DNA from: PALSA-612 sp035652235
Lineage (GTDB): Bacteria > Actinomycetota > Thermoleophilia > Gaiellales > Gaiellaceae
DNA: 64,000 nucleotides
Assembly (NCBI GenBank): GCA_035652235.1
Contig: DASREE010000017.1
Span: 62,001 to 126,000 of the forward strand
Reading direction: 5' to 3'
Below are positions 57,091 through 64,000 of the stretch, piece by piece; the first letter of the stretch is position 1, and each line of letters opens with the position of its first letter. The notes beneath the pieces are model-generated. The model did not search any database. It worked only from the letters and a program-made list of their open reading frames with translations, and was not told where the DNA came from. The position numbers and the translations under genes are program-made.

Positions 57091-58218
57091 ATGCTGGCGC
57101 TGCGCAAGGTGTCCCCGGGGGTGGGCCTCGAGCTCGCCGAGATCCCCGAGCCCGTCGCGGGGAGGGGCGAGGTCGTCGTCGAGGTGGAGGCGGCGTCGAT
57201 CTGCGGCACCGACCTGCACATCAGGAAGTGGGACGACTGGTCGCAGCAGCGCATCCGCCTGCCGCTCACGCTCGGCCACGAGTTCGCGGGCACCGTCGTC
57301 GAGGTGGGCGAGGGGGTCGAGCACGTCCGCAGCGGCGACTACGTCTCCGCCGAGAGCCACATCACCTGCGGCATGTGCTTCCAGTGCCGCACCGGCCAGG
57401 CGCACATGTGCGAGCGGACGCGGATCCTCGGCGTCGACCGCGAGGGGGCGTTCGCACGCTACGTGGCCGTGCCCGAGAGCGTGATCTGGCACAACGACCG
57501 CGCCAAGCTGCCGCCGGAGATCGCGACCCTGCAGGAGCCGTTCGGCAACGCCGTGTTCGCGACGAGCGAGCAGGACCTCGCCGGGCGCTCGGTGGCGGTG
57601 CTCGGGTGCGGGCCGATCGGCCTGTTCACGATCGGGATCGCGCGCGCCTCGGGGGCGGCGATCGTCCTCGCCGCCGACCGGACGCCCTTCCGCCTCGGCC
57701 TCGCGGCGAAGATGGGCGCGCACGCCGCGGTCAACGTCCAGGAGGTGGACGACACCGTCGCCTGGTTCCGGGAGCACAACGAGGGGTACGGCTTCGACGT
57801 CGTGTTCGAGATGTCGGGCGCCCCCGATGCGATCGCGAGCGCCTTCCTCATCGCGCGGAACGGCGGTCGCGTGATCCTCTTTGGCATCCCCTCACGGCCC
57901 GTCGAGATCGACGTGGCCGAGTCGCTGATCTTCAAGAACCTCGACGTCCTCGCCGTCAACGGGCGCCGGATCTTCGCCACCTGGTACAAGACGCGGTGGC
58001 TGCTCGAAAGCGGGGTGGTCGATCTGAGGCCCCTGATCACGGACGAGATCGCGCTCGAGGACTTCGAGCCGGCCTTCGAGAAGCTGGAGGCCGGCGAGGC
58101 GTGCAAGATCGTCGTCTACCCCGGCGGCCGGCCACCCGTGCGTCCCGCCGCGGAGCCGGCCGCGCGCGAGCCGGTCGAGGCCGCCTCCGGACGGCCCGGG
58201 AGATGGACGCACCGGTGA
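57091..58218 (+). CDS. tdh: L-threonine 3-dehydrogenase (zinc, NAD-dependent)
   Basis: Oxidises L-threonine to 2-amino-3-ketobutyrate. The 375 residues line up along their length with the E. coli enzyme: ASICGTDLHIRKWDDWSQQR with the catalytic-zinc Cys near 37, LGHEFAGTVVEVGEG, the structural zinc cysteines in CGMCFQCRTGQAHMC, QEPFGNAVFATSEQD, the NAD motif VAVLGCGPIGLFTIGIA, and ATWYKTRWLLESGVVDL. A basic/proline-rich tail of ~25 residues beyond the usual end is unusual. ATG 57091; a TTG two codons earlier has AAAGTGAG upstream and is an alternative. Overlaps kbl by 16 bases. Confidence 0.95.
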   Translation: MLALRKVSPGVGLELAEIPEPVAGRGEVVVEVEAASICGTDLHIRKWDDWSQQRIRLPLTLGHEFAGTVVEVGEGVEHVRSGDYVSAESHITCGMCFQCRTGQAHMCERTRILGVDREGAFARYVAVPESVIWHNDRAKLPPEIATLQEPFGNAVFATSEQDLAGRSVAVLGCGPIGLFTIGIARASGAAIVLAADRTPFRLGLAAKMGAHAAVNVQEVDDTVAWFREHNEGYGFDVVFEMSGAPDAIASAFLIARNGGRVILFGIPSRPVEIDVAESLIFKNLDVLAVNGRRIFATWYKTRWLLESGVVDLRPLITDEIALEDFEPAFEKLEAGEACKIVVYPGGRPPVRPAAEPAAREPVEAASGRPGRWTHR

Positions 58219-59414
58219 GCGCCGCCGGCGAGTCGCTCGACCGGCTGCTCGCCGCCGAGCTCGACGGCTTGCGCCGGACAGGCACGTACAAGCGCTTCAA
58301 CACGCTCTGCTCCCCGCAGGGGCCCGTGGTCGAGATGGCGGGGCGCGGCCAGGTGCTCGTGCTCTCGTCGAACAACTACCTCGGGCTCGCCGCGCGGCCG
58401 GAGGTGATCGAGGCGGGCGTCGAGGGGCTCCGTCGCTACGGCGCCGGCACGGCGTCCGTCCGCTTCATCTGCGGCACCTTCCAGCCGCACCACGAGCTCG
58501 AGCGGGCGCTCGCCGACCTCGCCGGGACGGAGGCGGCGCTCACGTACGTGTCGTGCTGGAACGCGAACGAGGCGGTCGTCCCCAGCCTCACCGACGAGGG
58601 CACCGTCATCCTCTCCGACGAGCTCAACCACGCGTCGCTGATCGACGCGATCCGGCTCGCACGACCCGCGCGCAAGCTCGTCTACGCCCACTCCTCGATG
58701 GACGAGCTGCGGGAGGGGCTCCGCTCGTGCGAGCGCGGCCAGCGCAAGCTCGTCGTCACCGACGGGGTGTTCTCGATGGAGGGCGACCTCGCGCGGCTGC
58801 CCGACATCCTCGAGCTCGCGCGCGAGCACGACGCGGTCGTGATCGTCGACGACTCGCACGGCACCGGGGTGATGGGGAAGACGGGGCGGGGCGTGGCCGA
58901 GCACTTCGGAGTTGTCGGTGAGGTCGACGTGATCACGAGCACGCTCGGCAAGGCGCTCGGCGGCGCAGCCGGCGGCTACGTCGCGGGAAGCGAGGAAGTG
59001 TGCGACCTGCTCGCGCAGCGCTCGCGTCCGCAGCTGTTCTCGAACGCGCTGCCGCCGACCGTCGCCTGCTCGGCGCTCGAGGCGGTGCGTATCCTCCGGC
59101 GCGAGCCGGAGCTCGTCGCGCGCCTGCGCGCCGTCACTGCCTCCTTCCGTGCGCGCCTGCGCGAGCTCGGCTTCGCGCCGCTCGACGGCGAGGCGGCGAT
59201 CATCCCCATCATCGTCGGGGAGACCTCGTTCGCCATCAGGGTCAGCGAGCTCCTGCTCGAGCAGGGCGTGTTCGTGACCGGCTTCGGCTACCCCGTCGTC
59301 CCGGAGGGAAGAGCGCGCGTGCGCGTGCAGATGTCGGCCGCGCTCGAGGACGCCCACCTCGACCGGGCCCTGGAGGCGTTCGGGCGCGTGGGCCGCGAGC
59401 TCGGGCTGATCTGA
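58203..59414 (+). CDS. kbl: Glycine C-acetyltransferase (2-amino-3-ketobutyrate CoA ligase)
   Basis: Splits 2-amino-3-ketobutyrate with CoA into glycine and acetyl-CoA, using PLP. The 403 residues carry alpha-oxoamine synthase motifs: LSSNNYLGLAARPEVIEAG, GAGTASVRFICGTFQPHHEL, LSDELNHASLIDAIRLA, VTDGVFSMEGDLARLPDI, VDDSHGTGVMGKTGRG and the Schiff-base lysine in TSTLGKALGGAAGGYV. ATG 58203 lies within tdh; a GTG at 58215 forming a GTGA overlap is the alternative. Together with Tdh it makes the complete two-step threonine-to-glycine route. Confidence 0.95.
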   Translation: MDAPVSAAGESLDRLLAAELDGLRRTGTYKRFNTLCSPQGPVVEMAGRGQVLVLSSNNYLGLAARPEVIEAGVEGLRRYGAGTASVRFICGTFQPHHELERALADLAGTEAALTYVSCWNANEAVVPSLTDEGTVILSDELNHASLIDAIRLARPARKLVYAHSSMDELREGLRSCERGQRKLVVTDGVFSMEGDLARLPDILELAREHDAVVIVDDSHGTGVMGKTGRGVAEHFGVVGEVDVITSTLGKALGGAAGGYVAGSEEVCDLLAQRSRPQLFSNALPPTVACSALEAVRILRREPELVARLRAVTASFRARLRELGFAPLDGEAAIIPIIVGETSFAIRVSELLLEQGVFVTGFGYPVVPEGRARVRVQMSAALEDAHLDRALEAFGRVGRELGLI

Positions 59415-59496
59415 GCGCCGGCTCGCCGTCCGGGGAGGTCGCGTCGAGCCGGGCCCCGGTCGGGGAGCCATCCGCCGATCGTGCCACGCTCCGGCT

Positions 59497-60207
59497 GTGG
59501 ACGGCGCCATCTCGGTCCGCTCCCTGCGCGTCCGGCGCGGGGGACGCCTCGTCCTTCGCGACCTCTCGCTGTCCGTCGCGCCAGGCCGCCTGACCGGCCT
59601 CCTCGGCCCGAACGGCTCGGGCAAGACGACGCTCATGCGCGCGATCGTCGGCGTGCAGGTGGTCGAGGCGGGCGCCGTCGTCGTTCTCGGCGAGCCGGCC
59701 GGGTCGCCCGAGCTCAGGTGGCGCGTCGGCTACGTCACCCAGGCCCCGTCCGTCTACGGCGACCTGACGGTGCGCGAGAACCTGCGCTACTTCGCACGTG
59801 TGCTCGACCGCCCGGAGTCGACGGTGGACGAGGCGCTCGGCACCGTCGGGCTCGTGGCGCTCGCGGAGCAGCTCACCGCCACCCTGTCCGGCGGCGAGCG
59901 CGCGCGGGTGTCGCTGGCGACGGCGCTGCTCAACAAGCCCGACGTGCTCGTCCTCGACGAGCCGACCGTCGGGCTCGATCCCGTCCTGCGGCGTGACCTG
60001 TGGGCGACCTTCCGGCGGCTCGCCGACGGCGGCACGACGCTGCTCGTCTCGAGCCACGTCATGGAGGAGGCCGCGCGCTGCGACGACCTGCTCCTCCTCC
60101 GAGACGGCGCCCTGCTCGCGGCGCTGACACCGGCGGAGCTGCGCGAGCGGACGGGCGAGCACGAGCTCGAGCAGGCCTTTCTTCGGCTCGCCGAGGGAGC
60201 CGCGTGA
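59497..60207 (+). CDS. ABC exporter ATPase
   Basis: ATPase of 236 residues for the ABC-2 permease encoded next. Walker A LLGPNGSGKTTLMRAI near 34-49, Q-loop VTQAPSVYGDLTV, signature LSGGERARVSL, Walker B VLVLDEPTVGLDP, and LVSSHVMEEAARCDDLL. It lacks the long C-terminal extension of the DrrA-like ATPase at 36948. GTG start six bases after a CACGCT hexamer. Starts an operon of two. Confidence 0.92.
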   Translation: MDGAISVRSLRVRRGGRLVLRDLSLSVAPGRLTGLLGPNGSGKTTLMRAIVGVQVVEAGAVVVLGEPAGSPELRWRVGYVTQAPSVYGDLTVRENLRYFARVLDRPESTVDEALGTVGLVALAEQLTATLSGGERARVSLATALLNKPDVLVLDEPTVGLDPVLRRDLWATFRRLADGGTTLLVSSHVMEEAARCDDLLLLRDGALLAALTPAELRERTGEHELEQAFLRLAEGAA

Positions 60208-60944
60208 GCCTGCGCGTGACGACGGCGACCGCGCGGCGCGTGCTGCTCCAGCTGCGGCACGACCCGCGCACCGTGCTGCTCCTCGTCGCGGTGCCGTGCG
60301 CGCTCGTCGCCCTGCTCAAGTACGTGTTCGCAGGCGGGCAGGCAGGCGCGGTCTTCGACCGCGTCGGCGGGCCGCTGCTCGGCGTGTTCCCGCTCGTCTC
60401 GATGTTCCTCGTCACCTCGATCGCGATGCTGCGGGAGCGAACGACGGGCACGCTCGAGCGGCTGCTGACCATGCCGTTGGCGAAGCTCGACCTCCTCGTC
60501 GGCTACGCCGTCGCCTTCGCGCTCGCCGCGGCGGTGCAGGCGACGCTCGTGTCTGCGCTCGCCTTCGGGGCGCTCGACCTGCACGTGCGCGGGCCGACCT
60601 GGGCGGTGATCGTGCTCGCCGTGGCCAACGCCGTGCTCGGCATGGCGCTCGGGCTGTTCGTGTCGGCGTTCGCGCGCAGCGAGTTCCAGGCCGTGCAGTT
60701 CATGCCCGCGTTCGTCCTCCCGCAGCTCCTCCTCTGCGGGCTGCTGGCGCCGCGGCAGGAGATGGCGCGGCCGCTCGAGGTCGTCTCCTGGGCGGCGCCG
60801 CTGACCTACGCCTACGACGCGCTCGACCGCGTGACGCGCGGCGTGTACGGTGGCGCGCTCGTGCGGGACGTGCTCGCCCTCGTCGCCTTCACCCTGCTCG
60901 CGCTCGCGCTCGGCGCCGTCACGCTGCGCCGGCGGACGCCCTGA
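60204..60944 (+). CDS. ABC-2 type exporter permease
   Basis: Membrane half of the exporter, 246 residues with six helices. After the first helix (TVLLLVAVPCALVALLKYVF) it shows FLVTSIAMLRERTTGTLERL and LAKLDLLVGYAVAF, then VQFMPAFVLPQLLLCGLLAP and WAAPLTYAYDALDRVTRGVY, standard ABC-2 permease landmarks (NatB/YhgE-like group). GTG start overlaps the ATPase stop (GTGA) with GAGGGAG upstream. Cargo unknown. Convergent with the NuoEF-like gene, 30 bases apart. Confidence 0.92.
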   Translation: MSLRVTTATARRVLLQLRHDPRTVLLLVAVPCALVALLKYVFAGGQAGAVFDRVGGPLLGVFPLVSMFLVTSIAMLRERTTGTLERLLTMPLAKLDLLVGYAVAFALAAAVQATLVSALAFGALDLHVRGPTWAVIVLAVANAVLGMALGLFVSAFARSEFQAVQFMPAFVLPQLLLCGLLAPRQEMARPLEVVSWAAPLTYAYDALDRVTRGVYGGALVRDVLALVAFTLLALALGAVTLRRRTP

Positions 60945-60974
60945 GCCACTCTGTCCCCTCCTTGTAACAGTCTG

Positions 60975-62510
60975 TTACGAGGATACGTGCAGTGGGGAGA
61001 AGACGTCCGGCCAGTGGCGGGCGGCCGCCCGCACCGGGACCGGCGCTCCCTGGCCGAGACCGCAGATCGAGCCCTTCTCCATCGCGACGAGCCACTCCTC
61101 GAGCTGACGTCCGGGCATCGCCTGCCGCCCCTCCGCGAGCTCGGCCAGCACGTGCCCGAGCGCGCGCGTGCCGATCCGGCAGGGGGTGCACTTCTGGCAC
61201 GACTCCTCGGCGAAGAAGCGCATCGTCTCGCGCAGCAGCCGGAGCACTGGATACGAGGCCGGGAACACCTGCACCCCCGCCGAACCCGGGCCGGCGCCCC
61301 AGGGAGCGAGCGCCTCCCGCGTGAGCGGGACGTCGAGCGCGGCGGGTGGCAGGATGCCGGAGGCGGCGCCTCCCGGGACGATTGCGCCGACCTCCTCGGT
61401 CGCCCCGCCGGCATAGCGGTCGAGGAGCTCGCGGGCGGTGACGTCGACGGGCGCCTCGTAGCAGCCCGGCCGCTCGACCGCGCCCGACACCGACCACAGC
61501 CGGACGCGCGGCCAGGCGGCGCCGCCGAGGCGGAGGATCGCCGGGACGTGCGCGAGCGTCTCGACGTTGTTGATCAACGTAGGGCGTCCCAGGTATCCGG
61601 CCTCGGCCGGGAACGGCGGCCGCAGGCGGGGCATGCCGCGGCGTCCCTCCATCGACTCGAGCATCGCCGTCTCCTCGCCGCACACGTAGGAGCCTGCCCC
61701 GACGACGATCGTCACCGGCAGGCCGCGCTCGGCGATCGCCCGCTCGAGGCTGCGCCGCGCCGCCGTGTACTCCTCCCGCAGGTAGACGAACGCCTCCTGC
61801 GCCTCGCAGAACCGCATCGCCACCTCGAGCCCCTCGAGCAGGAGGTGCGGCCGCAGCTCGAGCACGTAGCGGTCCTTGATCGTCCCGGGCTCGCCCTCGT
61901 CCGCGTTCACGACGACCACGCGCGGCCCGGGCTGCGCGCGCACCGCCTGCCACTTGCGCCAGGTGGGGAAGCCGGCGCCCCCGTAGCCGACGAGCCCGGA
62001 GGCCTGCAGCTCGGCCAGCACGCGCTCGGGCGGGAGCTCGGGCGCGGGGCGGGGCTCGTCCGGCGCCTGGAGGTCGATCGACCGTCCCGGGCTCGTCCGG
62101 TGCACGACCGCCGTGGCGATCTCGTCGCCCTCCATGCGCACGGGCGCCAGGTCGCAGTGTCCGAGGCAGGCCACCTCGACGGCGCCGGGCGTGCGGGCGA
62201 CGAGGTCGCGGGCGCCGAGGCAGTCGCAGACGGGGCCGGTGCAGACGCGCGGCACGTCCGGCTCGAGCCGCAGGTACGAGTAGAAGGAGACGACCTCCGC
62301 CACCTCGCCGCGACGGATACCCATATGGTCGGCGAGCGCGTCCGAGCGGTCGGGCGTCACCGCTCCCAGCTCCCGGCGGATGCGGCCGAGGTTGTCGAGC
62401 AGGCGCGTCCGCTCTCGCGGCAGCCGCTCGAGCAGCTCGCCGAGCGGGTCGGAGCTCACGTCCGGGATGGCGTCGCGCAGGCCACCGGGCCCGAGGATAG
62501 TCGCCGTCAC
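60975..62510 (-). CDS. NuoE-NuoF fusion flavoprotein (NADH-oxidising diaphorase subunit)
   Basis: A 511-residue fusion. The N-terminal ~130 residues are a NuoE-like thioredoxin domain with a 2Fe-2S set VCTGPVC and CLGHC. The rest is NuoF: FMN site GYGGAGFPTWRKWQAV, NADEGEPGTIKDR, NAD-side GAGSYVCGEETAMLESMEGR, and a 4Fe-4S set ESCQKCTPCRIG with SICGLGQ. NuoEF fusions serve as NADH-reacting units of soluble formate dehydrogenases, bidirectional hydrogenases or related complexes, passing electrons between NAD(H) and a partner. No catalytic partner is within the window. GTG 62510 fits the fold, though no ribosome site is clear. Confidence 0.88.
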   Translation of the reverse strand: MTATILGPGGLRDAIPDVSSDPLGELLERLPRERTRLLDNLGRIRRELGAVTPDRSDALADHMGIRRGEVAEVVSFYSYLRLEPDVPRVCTGPVCDCLGARDLVARTPGAVEVACLGHCDLAPVRMEGDEIATAVVHRTSPGRSIDLQAPDEPRPAPELPPERVLAELQASGLVGYGGAGFPTWRKWQAVRAQPGPRVVVVNADEGEPGTIKDRYVLELRPHLLLEGLEVAMRFCEAQEAFVYLREEYTAARRSLERAIAERGLPVTIVVGAGSYVCGEETAMLESMEGRRGMPRLRPPFPAEAGYLGRPTLINNVETLAHVPAILRLGGAAWPRVRLWSVSGAVERPGCYEAPVDVTARELLDRYAGGATEEVGAIVPGGAASGILPPAALDVPLTREALAPWGAGPGSAGVQVFPASYPVLRLLRETMRFFAEESCQKCTPCRIGTRALGHVLAELAEGRQAMPGRQLEEWLVAMEKGSICGLGQGAPVPVRAAARHWPDVFSPLHVSS

Positions 62511-62586
62511 GGCGGCGGCGCTGCGGGCAGGTACGGTGTCGGTGTGCGGGACGGTGCGGATGCCCGGCAGAGCCGGCCACGGTTGG

Positions 62587-64000
62587 ATGGGATCCGTGAC
62601 GGCTGAGCATCCGTCGGCCTCCTTCAGCGCGACGCTGCGCGTCCACCTCGACGACACCCCCGGCTCGTTCGCCCGGCTCGCCGCTGCGATCGGCGAGGCC
62701 GGCGGCTCGCTCGACGCCATCGACCTCGTCCGGGTGGAGAAGGGGAAGAAGGTGCGCGACGTCACCGTCCTCGCCACCGACGCGGGCCACATCGAGCGGA
62801 TCGTGGCGGCCGCCCGGGCGGTCGACGGCGTCGAGGTCGAGCACGTCTCCGACCGCACGTTCCTGCTCCACCTCGGCGGCAAGCTCGAGGTGCAGCCAAA
62901 GCTGCCGCTGAAGACGCGCGACGACCTGTCGATGGCGTACACGCCGGGTGTCGCCCGCGTCTGCCGGGCCATCGCCGACGACCCGAGCGCGGTCTGGAAC
63001 CTGACCGTCAAGCACAACGCCGTCGCCGTCGTCACGGACGGGACGGCGGTGCTCGGGCTCGGCGACATCGGCCCGGAGGCGGCCCTGCCGGTGATGGAGG
63101 GGAAGGCGATCCTGTTCAAGGAGTTCGCCGGCGTCGACGCCTGGCCGATCTGCCTCGCCACCAAGGACCCGGACGAGATCGTCCGCACGGTGACCGCGAT
63201 CGCGCCCGTCTTCGGCGGTGTCAACCTGGAGGACATCTCCGCCCCGCGCTGCTTCGGCGTGGAGAGCCGGCTGCGCCAGTCGCTCGACATCCCGGTCTTC
63301 CACGACGACCAGCACGGCACGGCCATCGTCGTCCTCGCCGCCCTCATCAACGCGCTCGAGGTCGTCGGCAAGCGGATGCAGGACGTCCGCGTCGTCGTGA
63401 CCGGCGTCGGCGCCGCCGGCTTCGCGACCACGAAGATGCTGCTCGCGGCGGGCGTTCCCGACGTCGTCGGCTGCGACCGCCACGGCGCGCTGTTCGCGGG
63501 CCGCGACCACCTGGACGGCTTCAAGGCCGACTACGCGGCGATCACGAACCCGCGGCGCTTCGCCGGCACGGCGGACGAGGCGCTCGCCGGCGCGGACGTC
63601 TTCGTCGGGCTGTCCGGCCCGGGGGCGATCACGGTCGACGGCGTCCGCTCGATGGCGAAGGACGCGATCGTGTTCGCGATGGCGAACCCGACGCCGGAGG
63701 TCGCGCCGGAGGAGATCGAGGGCCTGGCCGCGGTCGTCGGTACCGGGCGCTCCGACTACCCGAACCAGATCAACAACGTGCTCGCCTTCCCGGGGGTGTT
63801 CCGCGGCGCGCTCGACGTCCGCGCCTCCGACATCAACGAGGAGATGAAGCTCGCGGCCGCGCAGGCGATCGCGGGGGTGGTGCGAGGCGACGAGCTGTCG
63901 CCCGACTACGTCATCCCGAGCGTGTTCGACCGCAGCGTCGCGCCGTCGGTCGCCGCGGCCGTCGCCGAGGCAGCGCACGCCACGGGCGTCGCCCGGCGGC
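62587..64000 (+). CDS. NAD-dependent malic enzyme with N-terminal ACT domain, 3' end outside window
   Basis: Oxidatively decarboxylates malate to pyruvate. Residues ~13-88 form an ACT regulatory domain (TLRVHLDDTPGSFARLAAAI, VRDVTVLATDAGHIERIV), so an amino acid or other effector may modulate it. The catalytic part has KTRDDLSMAYTPGVARVC, NAVAVVTDGTAVLGLGDIGP, the metal site VFHDDQHGTAIVVLAALINA, NAD motif VVVTGVGAAGFATTKML and late NVLAFPGVFRGALDVRA. 471 codons are visible, close to full length. ATG 62587 and GTG 62596 are both in frame; GTG is equally possible. Divergent from the NuoEF-like gene by 76 bases. Confidence 0.92.
   Translation, partial: MGSVTAEHPSASFSATLRVHLDDTPGSFARLAAAIGEAGGSLDAIDLVRVEKGKKVRDVTVLATDAGHIERIVAAARAVDGVEVEHVSDRTFLLHLGGKLEVQPKLPLKTRDDLSMAYTPGVARVCRAIADDPSAVWNLTVKHNAVAVVTDGTAVLGLGDIGPEAALPVMEGKAILFKEFAGVDAWPICLATKDPDEIVRTVTAIAPVFGGVNLEDISAPRCFGVESRLRQSLDIPVFHDDQHGTAIVVLAALINALEVVGKRMQDVRVVVTGVGAAGFATTKMLLAAGVPDVVGCDRHGALFAGRDHLDGFKADYAAITNPRRFAGTADEALAGADVFVGLSGPGAITVDGVRSMAKDAIVFAMANPTPEVAPEEIEGLAAVVGTGRSDYPNQINNVLAFPGVFRGALDVRASDINEEMKLAAAQAIAGVVRGDELSPDYVIPSVFDRSVAPSVAAAVAEAAHATGVARR

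Noticed and set aside
54942..59414. A 1490-codon open frame on the plus strand
   Set aside because: Only its last part is kbl; the rest is an out-of-frame shadow of the P1B ATPase and tdh, with Arg/Gly/Ala-rich nonsense composition.
60919..63978. A 1019-codon antisense frame opposite malic enzyme and NuoEF
   Set aside because: GC bias removes stop codons from antisense frames; composition is Asp/Arg/Val-rich and no domain is recognisable.

Overview
The window is very GC-rich, with G or C at nearly every third codon position. GTG and TTG starts are frequent, neighbouring genes often overlap by 1 to 4 bases, and long spurious antisense reading frames occur throughout. The gene set fits a high-GC actinobacterium. 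Thermoleophilia (Gaiellales or Solirubrobacterales) is my best guess, but no rRNA or tRNA is present to confirm it. I see no insertion sequence, prophage, CRISPR array or replication origin.

Region 1 (1-12865, minus strand) is a tightly coupled catabolic operon. It runs from a PucR-type regulator through a DUF917/thiohydantoin-desulfurase-family protein, a HyuA-type hydantoinase/oxoprolinase, a complete dipeptide-type ABC importer (binding protein, two permeases, two ATPases), a short tryptophan 2,3-dioxygenase, histidine ammonia-lyase and urocanase (cut by the window edge). It looks like an uptake and breakdown unit for an imidazole, hydantoin or aromatic amino acid compound or peptide.

Region 2 (12980-32333) is a cell-surface glycan island: an initiating polyprenyl-phosphate sugar transferase, GT4 and GT2 glycosyltransferases, a Wzx-type flippase, hexapeptide acyltransferases, a sugar oxidoreductase, a 3-amino-sugar aminotransferase with its acetyltransferase, and a six-gene deoxy/branched-sugar operon (31-bp-class promoter at 32305-32333). 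Embedded in it are a receiver-like protein with Glu at the phosphorylation position and a sigma factor whose region 4 is replaced by a LuxR-type helix-turn-helix.

Region 3 (32392-45607) mixes housekeeping and metal or cofactor genes: an SDR, ferrochelatase, pterin carbinolamine dehydratase, class III aminotransferase, an ABC-2 exporter, a SixA-like phosphatase, an MntR-like repressor, a PhzF-like protein, a TPP-riboswitch-controlled CytX transporter, molybdate ModB/ModC (no ModA visible) with a HTH-TOBE regulator, and an MFS transporter.

Region 4 (45608-64000) covers envelope thiol oxidation (VKOR plus a DsbA-like protein), universal stress proteins around a P2-type cation ATPase, a GNAT/acyl-CoA-synthetase fusion, a P1B metal ATPase, the threonine-to-glycine pathway (tdh-kbl), another ABC-2 exporter, a NuoE-NuoF fusion flavoprotein and an ACT-domain malic enzyme that runs off the end.

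Regulation that is visible directly: a TPP riboswitch, several perfect inverted repeats at gene starts, two good -35/-10 promoters, and a recurring pattern of a TAnnnT hexamer 6-7 bases before the start codon, suggesting widespread leaderless transcription.
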